This document shows, one piece after another, positions 51,000-62,538 of a stretch of 64,000 nucleotides of DNA. The stretch lies in contig JABAKD010000028.1 in assembly GCA_012845835.1 (NCBI GenBank), forward strand, positions 689,501-753,500. Reading direction: 5' to 3'. The position numbers were made by a program, and so were the translations under genes. Under the pieces are notes generated by a model. The model made no database searches. It worked only from the letters and a program-made list of their open reading frames with translations, and was not told where the DNA came from. How positions within the stretch are numbered: the first letter of the stretch is position 1; the number at the start of each line of letters is the position of its first letter. This stretch comes from Undaria pinnatifida. Its lineage: Eukaryota > Sar > Phaeophyceae > Laminariales > Alariaceae.

Positions 51000-53585
51000 G
51001 TACGTGATGCTGTCTACCAGGGCATGTTGTACGGATAACGCACATGCGAGTCTGGACGCATCTCAACATTGTGTTACGACGCTTGCACACCTCGGATAAC
51101 GTAACACTCGGATACCATGGTATCATAGCACTTAGCTACGTTATGGCATGGGGCCTAAAACAGCGGCTGGGCGACGCCCTAACGTAGTGTTAGCACTGGA
51201 GAAGCAACCGCATAAAACGCTAGCATTATTCAGTGTTAAAATGCATATCGGCGAACGTCATATGTGTACCTGTTATAGCCATTTTTTTTTCTTCGGACAC
51301 ATGTCTTCGTGCTCGCACCTTTGTCCGAAACGTTGTGGGGGGTGGGCACAATTCGACCGTTCGGGTCACGTTGCCGGAGGTTTGGGCGCGATCCGTGCAG
51401 TGCGTCGCGCGTGGCAAGCCTTGCCAACTTTCTTGGCCTTGGACATGGATAAGGCAAATCCCCGGGTTTCCGCAACATCGAGCATCGTGTGTGCGTACAA
51501 AGGGCATACCTTTTTTATGGTATTAGACTATACCCTTTGCGTGCCTACCAGACCCAAAGGTAACATTAACATTCGGTCTGTTTTTCGCCCCCTCTCATGA
51601 ACACAACCATGAGCACAGCCAACACGCAGAGAGCACAACAACGTTAAACACTACAGCAGATAACAATGCGCTTGTGTGGCACATCTATCTGCGCCGTACT
51701 GCTGCGGCTAGTTGGTTCTTTCGGGGCCTGCTTCGTATATGTAATCGATGACCTGTCTTTTGCTGCTGTTGTAGGCGGCATCGCCATTCTGGACGAAAAT
51801 GTTAGGACCGTTTGGACCTAAGGCTTTTCCATCAATGGTTCTCTTATCATATTCTATTTCCGATCATGTTTATTTGTGTTTCTCTCCCCCCGCGAGCACA
51901 CACCCAACCATGAGTGGACAAAAACAGTGAACATGCAGATAACACAGACAACGCTACAACCGTGCCCAGCAGCACAAGCAACAGCAGGCAACATCATCAT
52001 GCGCGTGTGGCATACCCATACGTGGTGTACTGTGCTACATACACAGCAGTGCAGCAGTATACGTACAACAACCGATGGTTTGGTTGGTAGTCGAACTTCG
52101 CGAGGCAGAGTAAATTCGTCTCCTCGAGGGGACGATTTTGAATCGGACGATCAAAAAATAACCCAGCGTGATTTTTTTTACTCTAAAAAGCAAACAGCAG
52201 TGGATATATGCGCTGATGCTCCATGAGAGAGGGCTTCTCTATCTCAGCGACAATAGAAGCCGTAAAGCTCCTCGTTCCGTGCACTTTCTGCGACGAGCTG
52301 GTGGTGAAAGGGAACGATTGCCCATCCGGGCGTGGATCACTCGTCGTGCAAGTTCAACATCTGGCTCAACAAGACAATAAGAGTATTGTAGTTGTAGTAC
52401 CTATTCTGAAATGGCTGATTCCCACAAGAAACAAAGAAAAAATCATCGAAACCAACCACGATAGATTGACCGCGCACGGAACAACTGCTGTTACCTTTTT
52501 TGCCGAATGAAAATCCACCTTTCGTCCAATTTTTTTGCACCACGCAATTTTTCATTTTTCAGAACTGCCCGTGCAAAAAGTCCTCATCGTGAGAGTACTC
52601 GTGCTGGACACGTACTGATGGGATTACCACTTCTTCACGGCTCTCCACCACGAGGGGGAGAGAGCGAACCGTCCCCGGGAGGGCGCCTCCCCACACTCCG
52701 CTTCTCGAGCTGCGGACAAAAACATAGTTTTCACTACCACCAGGTGCATGTTATTTGCCCACAGGCAGTCAGATGTTGGATGACTTGACATGTTGGAATT
52801 CGTTCTTGCACCACTCCCCGAGGCACATCCCGGAGAGGAACCTTGTAACGCAGTAACGTCTCGTCGGCTCTGGTACGTACGGTAAACGTGTTACGCCTTG
52901 ATCGGTGCGCGTACACGCGTCGTAACACACAGCAAATCGACTCTCTGCTACAACCAGCTGGCAATTTCGTGGAACAAGCCAAGTGGTAAACTGGGGAAAC
53001 CCACCAACCCCAGCAGCGAAGAGAGATTGGGTTGGTGAGGTTTAACCTCGTGCACAGCTTAGATTTGTATACATCATGTCAGTATACTCCGGTTAACCTG
53101 GTATGCGCTGCCCCACTAGGGACTGCCAGGTACCATCATGTAATACTACGGTAAAATTGTCTGTTACACCTGTCGCGGTGCTAGTATAGCAGCAGTATTT
53201 GACGGTGTGCTATAAATACCAGTATGTTCCCATCTCATTACATACGGCAGTACTTGTACTTCTGATGTGCACGCCTTAATAGTTGTTGTTCCCACATTAA
53301 CTCGCATATAATAGTATGTTGATGAGGATTAAGGTAGACTCTCAGATAAAACATACCAGGCATACGTACAGGAAAAAAAGGAAATAGCAGATAAAAGGAG
53401 AAGATGTGGGGAAAGGAAATGGGCAAATGGTTGGCGGAAGATACCACTGCATTATGGTGCGATCATTCGACTTCATGTTAGGTGCTACTGCTGCTAGATA
53501 TTCGATTTATATCGGAAAGGCATGTATTAATACGGTACATTGTCGGAGGGCAAAAACAATAATAATAGTATCGCGTACCACATAT
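51000..53585. other. Gene-free stretch
   Basis: No exon, repeat or RNA gene recognised on either strand. The longest open frames (150 codons at 51148-51600, 116 at 51876-52226, both +) show no domain or exon-like splice context. Confidence 0.5.
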
Positions 53586-53589
53586 ATAA

Positions 53590-54415
53590 TGCCTACATAT
53601 ATGCGACCTAAACCTGGTAAAACCCCTTCTTCCCCCCTTCAAACCGCCAATCCCCCCCTCCCCTTTTTTTTCCCCGCTCCCTCTTGCTCAAGCGCTCCAC
53701 TTGACATCGAAATCACCTTATAATCTTACTTAGAGCCATCCATGCCGCTGCTCCAATTCATCCTCCCCCACCCCCCAACGCCCCCTCCTTCCCCACCACC
53801 CGCACCATCGCCTAGACCTAGCACCACGCGTACAGCAAAACCCCTACATATGTGCGACCTAAAGCTGTTAAAAACTATTTTGCCCCTCCCCCCCCCCGCC
53901 TACCCGCCCCCCCGAACACTCCGCCCTCTCCTCACTGGCTGTACGACTTACAGGATATACACATTACACTGGTGCATTCCTTTTAAAACCGTCAAATTTA
54001 TTCCCTTCAAGGATTTATGGTTTCCACGCACATTTTGAGTTGTCCCGCCCATCCCCCCCCCCCGCTCCCTCCTGTTTATACCCATGCCCCCACGCCCTTA
54101 AAAACTCCACCCTCCCCTCACCGGTTATACGACTCAAAGGATAGACTTGGTAAACTGATGCATTTCCTTTCACAGCTGTCAGATTTTGTCCCCCTCAAAA
54201 ACGGGTTTTATAGAGTCCGCGCACAGACTGACCAACATCACCCCGTTGACCCTGATAGCTACACTGCTGTAGTTCCAAGGGGAGTCGCCGACCTATATCC
54301 TTAATGAGGACACACAACCCGTAACACGCGCGATCGGAGTATCACACACAGCTTGCAAAGATGAGCTTCGACAGAATCTTCGATCTCACAGCTGGAGTGT
54401 AGACTATAGACTACA
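53590..54415 (-). repeat. Left inverted block of the GTGCGCGGAAACTA module family
   Basis: Reading the minus strand from 54415: CTCCAGCTGTGAGATCG, CATCTTTGCAAGCTGTGTGT, GATCGCGCG, GTTGTGTGTCCTCATTAAGG, GGTCAACGGGGTGATGTTGG, GTGCGCGGAC..., CTGACAGCTGTGAAAGGAAA, then further modules separated by G-runs. The same order occurs on the plus strand from 56508. Confidence 0.8.
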
Positions 54416-56505
54416 TATTTATATTTTATCATGTACTGCCGTACCAAGTGGCAGTACTCGTATAGACCATGTATATTGTATAGGTCCATGTATATGGTGC
54501 GTGGGTGCACTATATCTCGAATAAAATCATGGAGCCATGCTGCCGGTTTGAAGTGGTTGCCTCAACTGCTGCTGTATCAATCGTTTACAAACACAACTGC
54601 TGAGTGTACTCGTAATCACCGCACAACACTCGAGAGCCGCGAGACACAGTCAGAAGCACACTACATCATCCCCCAACCACAGCACCACCGCACACAAAAC
54701 ATGCATACACAAACCACTTCATACCTGAGAGAACCCGGTGAACCCACGAGCACAGGAGGGTAGTGCTAATACCGCCAGCCACGCCCATCTGCCCCCCCTC
54801 CGCCGCCTATGTGTTGTTGTGGTTGCCGTTCTACCCAGAGCTCCTTTCCGCTCTCTTGGCACCGTGCAAGCTATCCGATGGGGGGCGCCCATCATGATCC
54901 TCTCCACCAAAAAAAAGTAGCCCAAGCTAGCTTCGCTTATGTAGCTATGATAACGAACTGCTCCTTATATAGCTTCGTGTAGCTGGCTGGCCGGCTAGCC
55001 GGCTGGATGGATGGGCGGTAAGCCCGTGCCCGAGACAGATCGTCTGCAAGTTGGGATTGCAAACAAAGGAAGGCAAGGGCACGTGCCGCGCAGTGAGTAC
55101 CACTCACGGGGTTGCGCCGCCAGCGCAGAGTAGCACGAAATATACTGCTTTCAAGAGTCCTCCAAGAAATGTTGCATTTAGAAAAGTGATCCAGCATTAA
55201 TTCCAAGTAATTTTGTACCAAAAAAATGGGAGTAAATGATGGATAGCTGAGATATCAGGCGTGCTGTACCAGGTGGTAGTACAATGGACATGCATATCAA
55301 GGTGCAGCAGGCTCGCGCAAAGAGGCTCGCTAAGTGGCGACTCCACCAGACGCTGGGCTAAGAGGGGTGGTAGGGATGGAGAGATGCCGACAGCAGTGGC
55401 TCTAGCTGCGTGCCTTGCCAGGTGCTGCGTGAGTCTTGCTAATGCTGCTGTGCTGGGCTTGCGGCGACCGGAGTTTTTTTTCAGAAAAGGAGGATGATGG
55501 ACTATTCATGTACAAGGCCGGACTTCCAACAAGGGCAGCCCACCAGTAGAAATGCTGTGCAGGAGCACGCAACCACACATCCATTGCGGCTGCCTACCCT
55601 AGACAAGGCGTGATCAATTTAGTTGAAGTGCATCAAACGTTCGTCAATACTGACTGTGTGCTGCTGCTGCCGCTGCTGTTGCTGCTACCGCTGCCGCTGC
55701 TGCTGCTGCTGCTGGCCGCTCTCTCTGCTGCTGTGTATAACGCAATGAAGCTAAAGCGAACATGCTCTTTCGGTAGGACGTCTTTCCCTGCTCACCTCCT
55801 TTCTCGCGCCAGCAGATGCGCTGCCTGCGTGCCGACCACAACTACGCTGTAGCTCTGACTCCTCCCAGGAAAGCAGGGTAGTCGCTTGGGACGATAGGAT
55901 AGGTGGAGACAGCGTAATGACTTCGCCTGTGTGATCGTGAAGGACAACATGCAAAATTGAGGGGTTGTGTGTCCAAATCTCGAAAATGACGGTTTCATTT
56001 TTGGCAATTTGTGAGTTGGGCCGTTTGTTTGTATAGGATACAGGATAATAAAGCGACATCATCAGTTACGTAGTAACGACCCGCGAACAAGTCAAAGTAT
56101 CGTATTACTCGTGCTTTTTACCTTGCTTTTTACGGTGTGTGCAGTGTACGGTGCGTGGTGTATCATAGATCACACATGAGTAGATTGTGCTGTTGTATGT
56201 AACGAACGGCAAGCCGTGCGAGACGATAGCGCGTGGTGGCAACAAATTACAGAGAGCTACTTACTGTTATATCGTACCTCGTACCTCGCGCTACAGCAAC
56301 ATTTTATAACTAATTTTCAAGGACGTCAGCCGTGAAACATTTTGTATCGCCACAGAGCTTATTGTATATATACCTGGTACCTCCCGCAGGAACGATAAAC
56401 TGGATGTCTGAGTGTACTCTGGTATGTATGTGTGATGAGTGTCGATACGAGGTACAGCAATAATACTCATAGTATTAATAGGTAGAATTATTGTGAAAAT
56501 ATCAA
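54416..56505. other. Spacer between the inverted blocks
   Basis: About 2.1 kb with a GCTGCTGCTGCCGCTG tract at 55660-55725 and a MITE scrap at 55199-55232 (TTCCAAGTAATTTTGTACCA). No transposase or other gene recognised. Confidence 0.5.
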
Positions 56506-56507
56506 TA

Positions 56508-58060
56508 CACTCCAGCTAGCTGTGAGATCGAAGATTTTGTCGAAACTCATCTTTGCAAGCTGTGTGTGATACTCCGATCGCGCGTATTACGGGTTGTGTG
56601 TCCTCATTATTAAGGATATAGGTCGGCGACTCCCCTTGCAACGACAGTGTAGCTATCAGGGTCAACAGGGTGATGTTGGTCAGTCTGTGCGCGGAAACTA
56701 TAAAACCCGTTTCTGAGGGGGACAATCTGACAGCTAGCTGTGTGGAAGGAAATGCATCAGTTTATCAAGTGAATCCTGTAAGTCGAATAACCGGTGAAGG
56801 GAGGGGAGGGCGGAGTTTTCAAGGACGTGGGGGCCTGGCTTTGATCAAAAGGGAGCGGGGGTGGGGGGGGGGGGGGGGGAGGGGAGGAGGGGGGCAGCTC
56901 AATTTGTGCGTGGAAACTATAAATTCTTTCAAGGGGATAAATCTGACGGTTTTGGAGAGAATGCACCAGTTTATCATTGGGGGGGGGGGCGGGGCAGCTC
57001 AATCTGTGCGTGGAAACTATACATCCTCTTCAAGGAGATAATTGTGACGGTTTTGGAAAGAATGCACAAGTTTATCATGTATATCCTGCAAGTCGTACAA
57101 CCAGTGAGTAGAGGGTGGAGCGTTCGAGGGGGTGGGGGTGGGGTGGGGGGGTGGGAGAGGGGGGGGGGGGGTGGGGGGGGGGGGGCGAAAGGGCTTTAGG
57201 TCGCATAGATGTAGGGGTTTGCTATACGCGTGGTGCTAGGTCTAGGCGATGGTGCGGGTGGTGGGGAAGGAGGGGGCGTTGGGGGCGGGGGTGGGTGGGA
57301 ATTGCAGCAGCGGCAGGGATGACTCTAGAAAGATAATGAGGTGATATCCAGTGCGTGGAAGTGTTTATTACTCCGGCGGATTTCGATACTAGGGGTGGGG
57401 CGTTTGAGCAAGAGAGAGCGGGGGAAAAAAAAGGGGGGGGGGGGGGGGGGCGGGAGGGTTTTCTAGAGGTTTAGGTCACATATAATATTAAAGTACACTC
57501 GAGCTGTGAGATCACCAAACTCATCTTTGCAAGATTGTGTTTATACTCCGATCGCGCGTATTAATCATATATGTGGGGGCTTGCTGTACGCGTGGTGCTA
57601 GGTCTAGGCGATCGTGCGGGTGGTGGAGAAGGAGGGGGCGTTGGAGGCGGGGGGGGGGAGGGATGAATGAAAGCTACGTCATGGATGGATAGAAAGATAA
57701 TGACGTGATAACAATTGCTTAGAAGTGTTTTTTACTCTGGCCGATTTCGATTGTAAGTGGGGCGTTTGAACAAACTGGGTGGGGAAAAAAAAAAGGGGGG
57801 GGGGCGGGGGGGGGGAGGAGGGCGGAAATGATTTGGAGCTACGGCATGGATGGCTAGAAAGATAACAAGATGATATCAGCTGGCTGGTAGTGTTTACTGC
57901 TCTGTTAGATTTTGATTTTAGGTGGGGCGTTTGAACAAGAGGGATCGGGGGGGGGGGGCATTTCAATAATGTGCGCGGAAACTATAAACCCTTAGACGGG
58001 ACAAATCTGACGGTTGTAGCAAGAAGACATCCCTTTATATCGCCTGCCTGGTAATGTTAA
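56508..58060 (+). repeat. Right inverted block of the GTGCGCGGAAACTA module family
   Basis: Starts CTCCAGCTAGCTGTGAGATC, then the same modules as 53590-54415 inverted. Module GTGCG(T/C)GGAAACTATA...GACAAATCTGACGG recurs near 56690, 56905, 57007 and 57970. A second module (AGAAAGATAATGA(G/C)GTGATA...GTGGGGCGTTTGA(A/G)CAA) recurs near 57325, 57688 and 57853. G-runs separate them. Confidence 0.8.
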
Positions 58061-58189
58061 TTATTCCAGAAGGTTTGATGTTACATGTGTAGTATGCAAC
58101 CCAGTTCTTAGGTGTAGTAAACAACGTGTTAAAAGCTTAATAATTTGTTATTGTACATTGATCGGAGGATAGAATATTTCAATCGATAG

Positions 58190-58775
58190 TAGAGTTGCCA
58201 TTTTTTCTGGCACCACTCATTATAAGAAAGAGATACGTATTGCCAAATACAACAGGCGAGGGAGGTGATGTGGTCATGCAATGTCACCGCCATCGAGCAC
58301 GAGAGGGAGAAATGCGAATCGTCAGTGTTTTGAAAGGAACGCTTGGTGTACATGCTCTCAATTACGTTACATAGTTAGGCATACTTCGCTTGGCATAGGT
58401 TGGGAGGCGATCATCATGCAGACGGTAAGTACGAAATACCCTACGTAATAGGTTGGTAGTGTGGTTTACCGCAATTTTAATATACCTGCCTGTACTTCAT
58501 TTTCACATTATTATTATTGTGTCAAATGTACGATTTTTACGCCCATGATTTTTACCGTGCCGATGTGGGGCTATGAGGTCGCCAATTTTAAGACAGAGAT
58601 ACATCTAACAAAAATACAGCAAGCGAGGAGACGTGGGCATGCGATGTCACCACTATTGAACGCGAGGGTGACTTTGCTTCGTTAGGCATATGCTACAGCG
58701 TTTGGTAGAGGTTGCCAGGCGATCATGCAGACGTTCGGAGGCACGAAATACCCTGCGTAATAGATTGTTATAACG
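58190..58775 (+). repeat. Direct repeat of about 240 bp
   Basis: Copy 1 (about 58190-58455) and copy 2 (about 58547-58770) share GAGATAC(G/A)T, CAGCAAGCGAGG-like, CATGCGATGTCACC, TTAGGCATA, GGCGATCATGCAGACG and CGAAATACCCTGCGTAATAG-type words in order. Confidence 0.8.
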
Positions 58776-59094
58776 GTAATGAACACGCATACACGCTCCT
58801 CACGCATCTCGTTCAGATAGACGACGTGTATGGTTTGCTTTCAGGTAGGCGCGTACGATGTCGAGAAATCGATCACCCCACACGACGACGAAACCGATCA
58901 TGGCGCGCCCGCCCCGCATTTATTTGCTAAAAGTGCTGCTTGCTGCTGCTGCTGCTGTATGATAAGATTTTGTTGGATGTTGGTAAAGTTTGCGCTGCAG
59001 ACAGCTCCAGACAAGCACCGATAGTTTACAGTTGTACCAATACTGCTAGCTACCCGTTGAAGGTGTACAATGATACACGAACATCAGAGGTAGT

Positions 59095-59700
59095 CTGCCT
59101 TTGTGGTGTGAAGAGCTTGCTTTCTTTGCATCATTATGGTTTTTGGTTGTTAGCAGTCATCAGGACAGAAGAAAAAGATATTTCCTAACGAAAGCAAAAA
59201 AACACGAATAATCCTGATCAAATGTCTTTTTTTTTTCTTTTTTTTTTTATCCTCCGGCGGATGGGGAAAAATAAAGCTTTAGCTCACCACACTATCAAAT
59301 GTCGTCGCGAATCCTGAGATTTTTGGTTCTGAAATGTCACGTTTTTTCAGAATAAAATCACGTTTTGTGTCAGGAATCCTGTCAGTTTTGCTTGATGGAA
59401 AATGTTAAAACGGTTCAAATTCTGGATTCGTTACCTAGCTAGGTATTCTTTGTCTGGTGTGCAGAGCTTTCTTTGCATGTTGGGTTTTAGTTTTTAGCAG
59501 TCAAGAAAACAGAAAATATTTCCAAACGTTCGAACGCAAAATCACGAATGATCCTGACTACAATTGTCACGATTCCTGAGATGTTTGGTTTCTGAAATGT
59601 CACGTTTTCAAACAAATAATCAGGCTTGTTTTTGTCAGGAATCCCGTCAGTTTGATGGAAAATAAATGTTGAAACGGTTCAAAGTCCGGATTCCTGGCGG
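59095..59700 (+). repeat. Direct repeat; first unit carries a retroposon, second is empty
   Basis: Units about 59095-59436 and 59443-59700 share GAGCTT..CTTTCTTTGCAT, CACGAAT(A/G)ATCCTGA, CCTGAGAT.TTTGGTT, TGAAATGTCACGTTTT, TGTCAGGAATCC and TTGATGGAAAAT. Confidence 0.88.
59227..59293 (-). mobile_element. Short poly(A)-tailed retroposon, copy 2 (67 bp)
   Basis: Ten-base duplications ATCAAATGTC flank it (59217-59226 and 59294-59303). The T-run followed by ATCCTCCGGCGGATGGGG and AGCTTTAGCTCACCACAC equals copy 1 at 47805-47898, but its 5' end is 24 bases shorter, as expected from 5' truncation. Confidence 0.88.
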
Positions 59701-60039
59701 ATATCACGCGAAAATCTCGAACTTTTTTTTTGTCACTAATATCCGATTCCTGGCTTTTTTTTGTGTTCCTTAGGAACGACCTTAACGATCATATCGTAGA
59801 GAGTTTTCTTGGTTTTGTCAGGAATCTGGAATGTATGTAGCAAAAAATAAAGATTGCTATAATTGCGATGATATTAATACCAGGTTAGGTACGTATCATA
59901 CGATGAACGATGTCACTCAACGACATTGCAACGACATGATTGATGACGCAGAGTGCAGAGTACATTCGTTCGTACTACTCATCGTAATGACCATTCAACG
60001 ATTCCTCTTCTCGGCGGGTCGTGCACTCATTCATTCATG

Positions 60040-60125
60040 AATGAACAGGATTTCGTGCAGATCAGTTTCGACAAAATCTTCGATCTCACAGAAGAAGCCG
60101 GAGTGTATTTTTATTTTTATAATAT
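60040..60125 (-). repeat. Fragment of the CTCCAGCTGTGAGATCG family
   Basis: AGTTTCGACAAAATCTTCGA and TCTCACAG lead into ATTTTTATTTTTATAATA, also present at 60405-60465. Confidence 0.75.
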
Positions 60126-60179
60126 AGTCTGCGAGGGGGGGCGTAGTGTGGGTGGACAGATCAGTTTGATGTGAATCGG

Positions 60180-60465
60180 AGCGCACACAAATACATTATA
60201 ATGTAGACCTGATATAGCTACACTGTGGTTCCAAGGGGAGTCGCCGACCTATATCCTTAACCCATTTAGAGCCCCCGAACCCCTCCCCATACTATATCCA
60301 AGTAATTTAGTCCCCAAAAATGGCTTTCCAGTTGTAAAGGGGTTAATGAGGACACACAACCCGTAATACGCGCGATCGGAGCATCACACACAGCTTGCAA
60401 ATATGAGTTTCGACAAAATCTTCGATCTCACAGGTGGAGCGTATTTTTATTTTTATAGTGCGAGG
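60180..60465 (-). repeat. CATCTTTGCAAGCTG-family module carrying a TTAA MITE
   Basis: GGGGAGTCGCCGACCTATAT ends at the MITE and ATGAGGACACACAACCCGTA resumes after it; at 54280-54322 the same sequence runs without interruption. Confidence 0.9.
60261..60342. mobile_element. TTAA MITE, 82 bp, with a matching empty site
   Basis: TTAA at 60257-60260 and 60343-60346. Ends CCCATTT and AAAGGGG. The paralogous site at 54299-54304 has a single TTAA and no element, proving a TTAA duplication on insertion. Confidence 0.93.
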
Positions 60466-61105
60466 GATACAACACGGGCAGATCAGATGTTGTGTCCTTT
60501 CAATGCCTTTCATGCATGTACTTCGAAGCATACCAACAAAGGTTAGGGTTTTTCTGTCGCAAGTGATGAACAGCACAACAACCCAACGTTCCGCATGGTA
60601 TTATACCGTTATACTGTACTACCACTATACGATAATACATAGTTTTGGCGGTAAAAGCGCTTGCTTGCGCCTTGCGAAGGTTTAAGCAACGACCACAGCA
60701 ACACCACTATCACTAGTCTATACAACTGCCAAAAGTACAATAGATACGTACTAGGCTGTGGTTGACAAAGCGACGAGGACTATTCGCCGTGTATATACCA
60801 GGTAGGTACGTACACAGAAATACATGCGGCTGTGTGTGAGAAATAACAATGCTGGAACCTTCGATTTCGACGGGGTGTTATAAGGCTTAGTTTAGGTAAG
60901 CTATTGGTTAACCTTGTGCAAGTGGTCAAACGGACTAATGCCCCACTAGACTAAATACCTTAACATGAGATCTTTGTTCCATCCCCCGCCACCGGCAGGA
61001 GAGGGGAAGAGGATTTTTGTTATTATGTCCTTATTTTTTTTCGCTCATCCCAATCTATTATTACTTTTTTGTGCACTTTTTCTTTCTCTTTCTCTCCCTC
61101 CATAG
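60466..61105. other. Gene-free stretch
   Basis: Holds a tRNA-like scrap on the minus strand at 60901-60955 (TAGTCTAGTGGGGCATTAG) and TACCAGGTA at 60796. Nothing else recognised. Confidence 0.5.
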
Positions 61106-61109
61106 ACGT

Positions 61110-61235
61110 AGACTCGGATCCGGGGTCACTAAGCAGGCTCTTCTCCCCCCTCCCCACTGCGGTGTTTTTGCGCCTTCTTGTTTTAGTCGCGATAATAATT
61201 CAGCGCGTTCTTCTCTCGTCGACTCGCGTCTATCT
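61110..61235 (-). repeat. Dispersed repeat R5, copy 3
   Basis: Minus strand CGCGAGTCGACGAGAGAAGA, CCGCAGTGGGGAGGGGGGAG and GCCTGCTTAGTGACCCCGGA match 43245-43390. It is uninterrupted where copy 2 carries the retroposon. Confidence 0.85.
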
Positions 61236-61329
61236 ATCTGTCGTTGTGTGGGTTATATCGGTAAGGGAAAAAACACTACCCACTACCTACCATCATGGCC
61301 CGTGCTTTCTTGCCATTAATATATCTCTG

Positions 61330-61465
61330 GGAGGGGGGGGGGGGGGGGGGGGGGGGGGGTACTCATTTGCTGGCCTTAGTCATTTGACCATTGACCACGC
61401 ATCCCTTTCGAGACGGAGCACCGTTCCTACTCCTAATAGAAACACCTCCAACATTTGGGCGCTCG
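61330..61465 (+). repeat. Dispersed poly-G-headed repeat, best copy
   Basis: About 28 G, then GTACTCATTTGCTGGCCTTA, GACCACGCATCCCTTTCGAG, ACGGAGCACCGTTCCTACTC and ACACCTCCAACATTTGGGCG. Confidence 0.85.
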
Positions 61466-62538
61466 TTACGCCTCTTCTATATATTACATACAAACGGTTT
61501 GCTTATCCTATTCCCGTCCTGTTTCGCGGTCTGCGGCCACCATCTATATCCTAGGATAGCGATCGTTTTCTCGCTACTCTCAAGTCTACCAAACTCTTCC
61601 AAGCCACATTCGTCTAATTTCCTCGTCTCCTCCTCTAACACATCCCATTCCCTCATTGCACATTTCACATTCTCCTACTATGTGAGTCCTATTTTATTGT
61701 TGTGCTCTGGGAGGGAGAGGGCACAAAGCACGAGTTGAAGCATGAACGCGTTGTTTTTTGGAACCCGCTCCGACTATTTTTCGCGAACCATTCAGCGGAG
61801 AAAAGTCGCGGTGTCAGTGCCGCTCTCAGCACTCCTCCGGCTTCCCCGCCTCCCGAAAATCAGATACCTGGTGTATGATAAGGGTCCGATGTACTGTATG
61901 TATTCCAGTACACGTAGCGACCCCAAAAATGCCTACCGGACCAGCCCTACTGGACAGGCACGGCTCTGTGTGGCCACAGACTACGAAACCGAGGTGTACA
62001 TCTCGAAAAATACAGTAGGACGTAGTAAGGATATTTGACCATGCAGTGCCGAACGTATTGAATACGATAGAGAACACGATTCGAAGGTGCGGCTATTCAA
62101 AAATCGCTCGCACACTTCTTCCCTGCGAGGCTAACATGCCCCGGGGAAAAAAAGCTGTGAGAGAAAACCGAAAACGGAGAATGGGAAACGAGAAACGGAC
62201 TAGAGAAACCCAGCGGGGAATGGGAATACAAAGGAAACAGATTGAGGAAAACGGGGAGATAATCCACAACAAACAGCAGGACAATCGGAACGCTAGGTAT
62301 GAAACACTGCTCACGGCGAGGAATGCACATCGTAATTACCCTTGCGCGGGGACGGCGCGGAAACCAAGCAGAGAAACATCGGGACACCCCACCCCGCCCA
62401 TGAAAACTTCGCCGTCAAAACCAGAAAAAAAAAAAAAAAAAAAACGAAGAACCAGAGCTCAAAAACAGGAAAACAGGATTCAAACACTCGAGCGTGGCGG
62501 AGGCATGAACATCAACTAATCACGTCCGCGCCTCGAGA
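61466..62538. other. Gene-free stretch left of the gypsy relic
   Basis: An A-rich frame at 62046-62519 encodes repetitive Arg/Lys/Glu and ends in a poly(A) run; it looks like repeat sequence. A 3' LTR of the gypsy element might lie here but I could not find paired ends. Confidence 0.5.

Noticed and set aside
62046..62519. A 157-codon Lys/Arg/Glu-rich protein
   Set aside because: Composition follows short A-rich repeats and a poly(A) run; no domain, no splice context.
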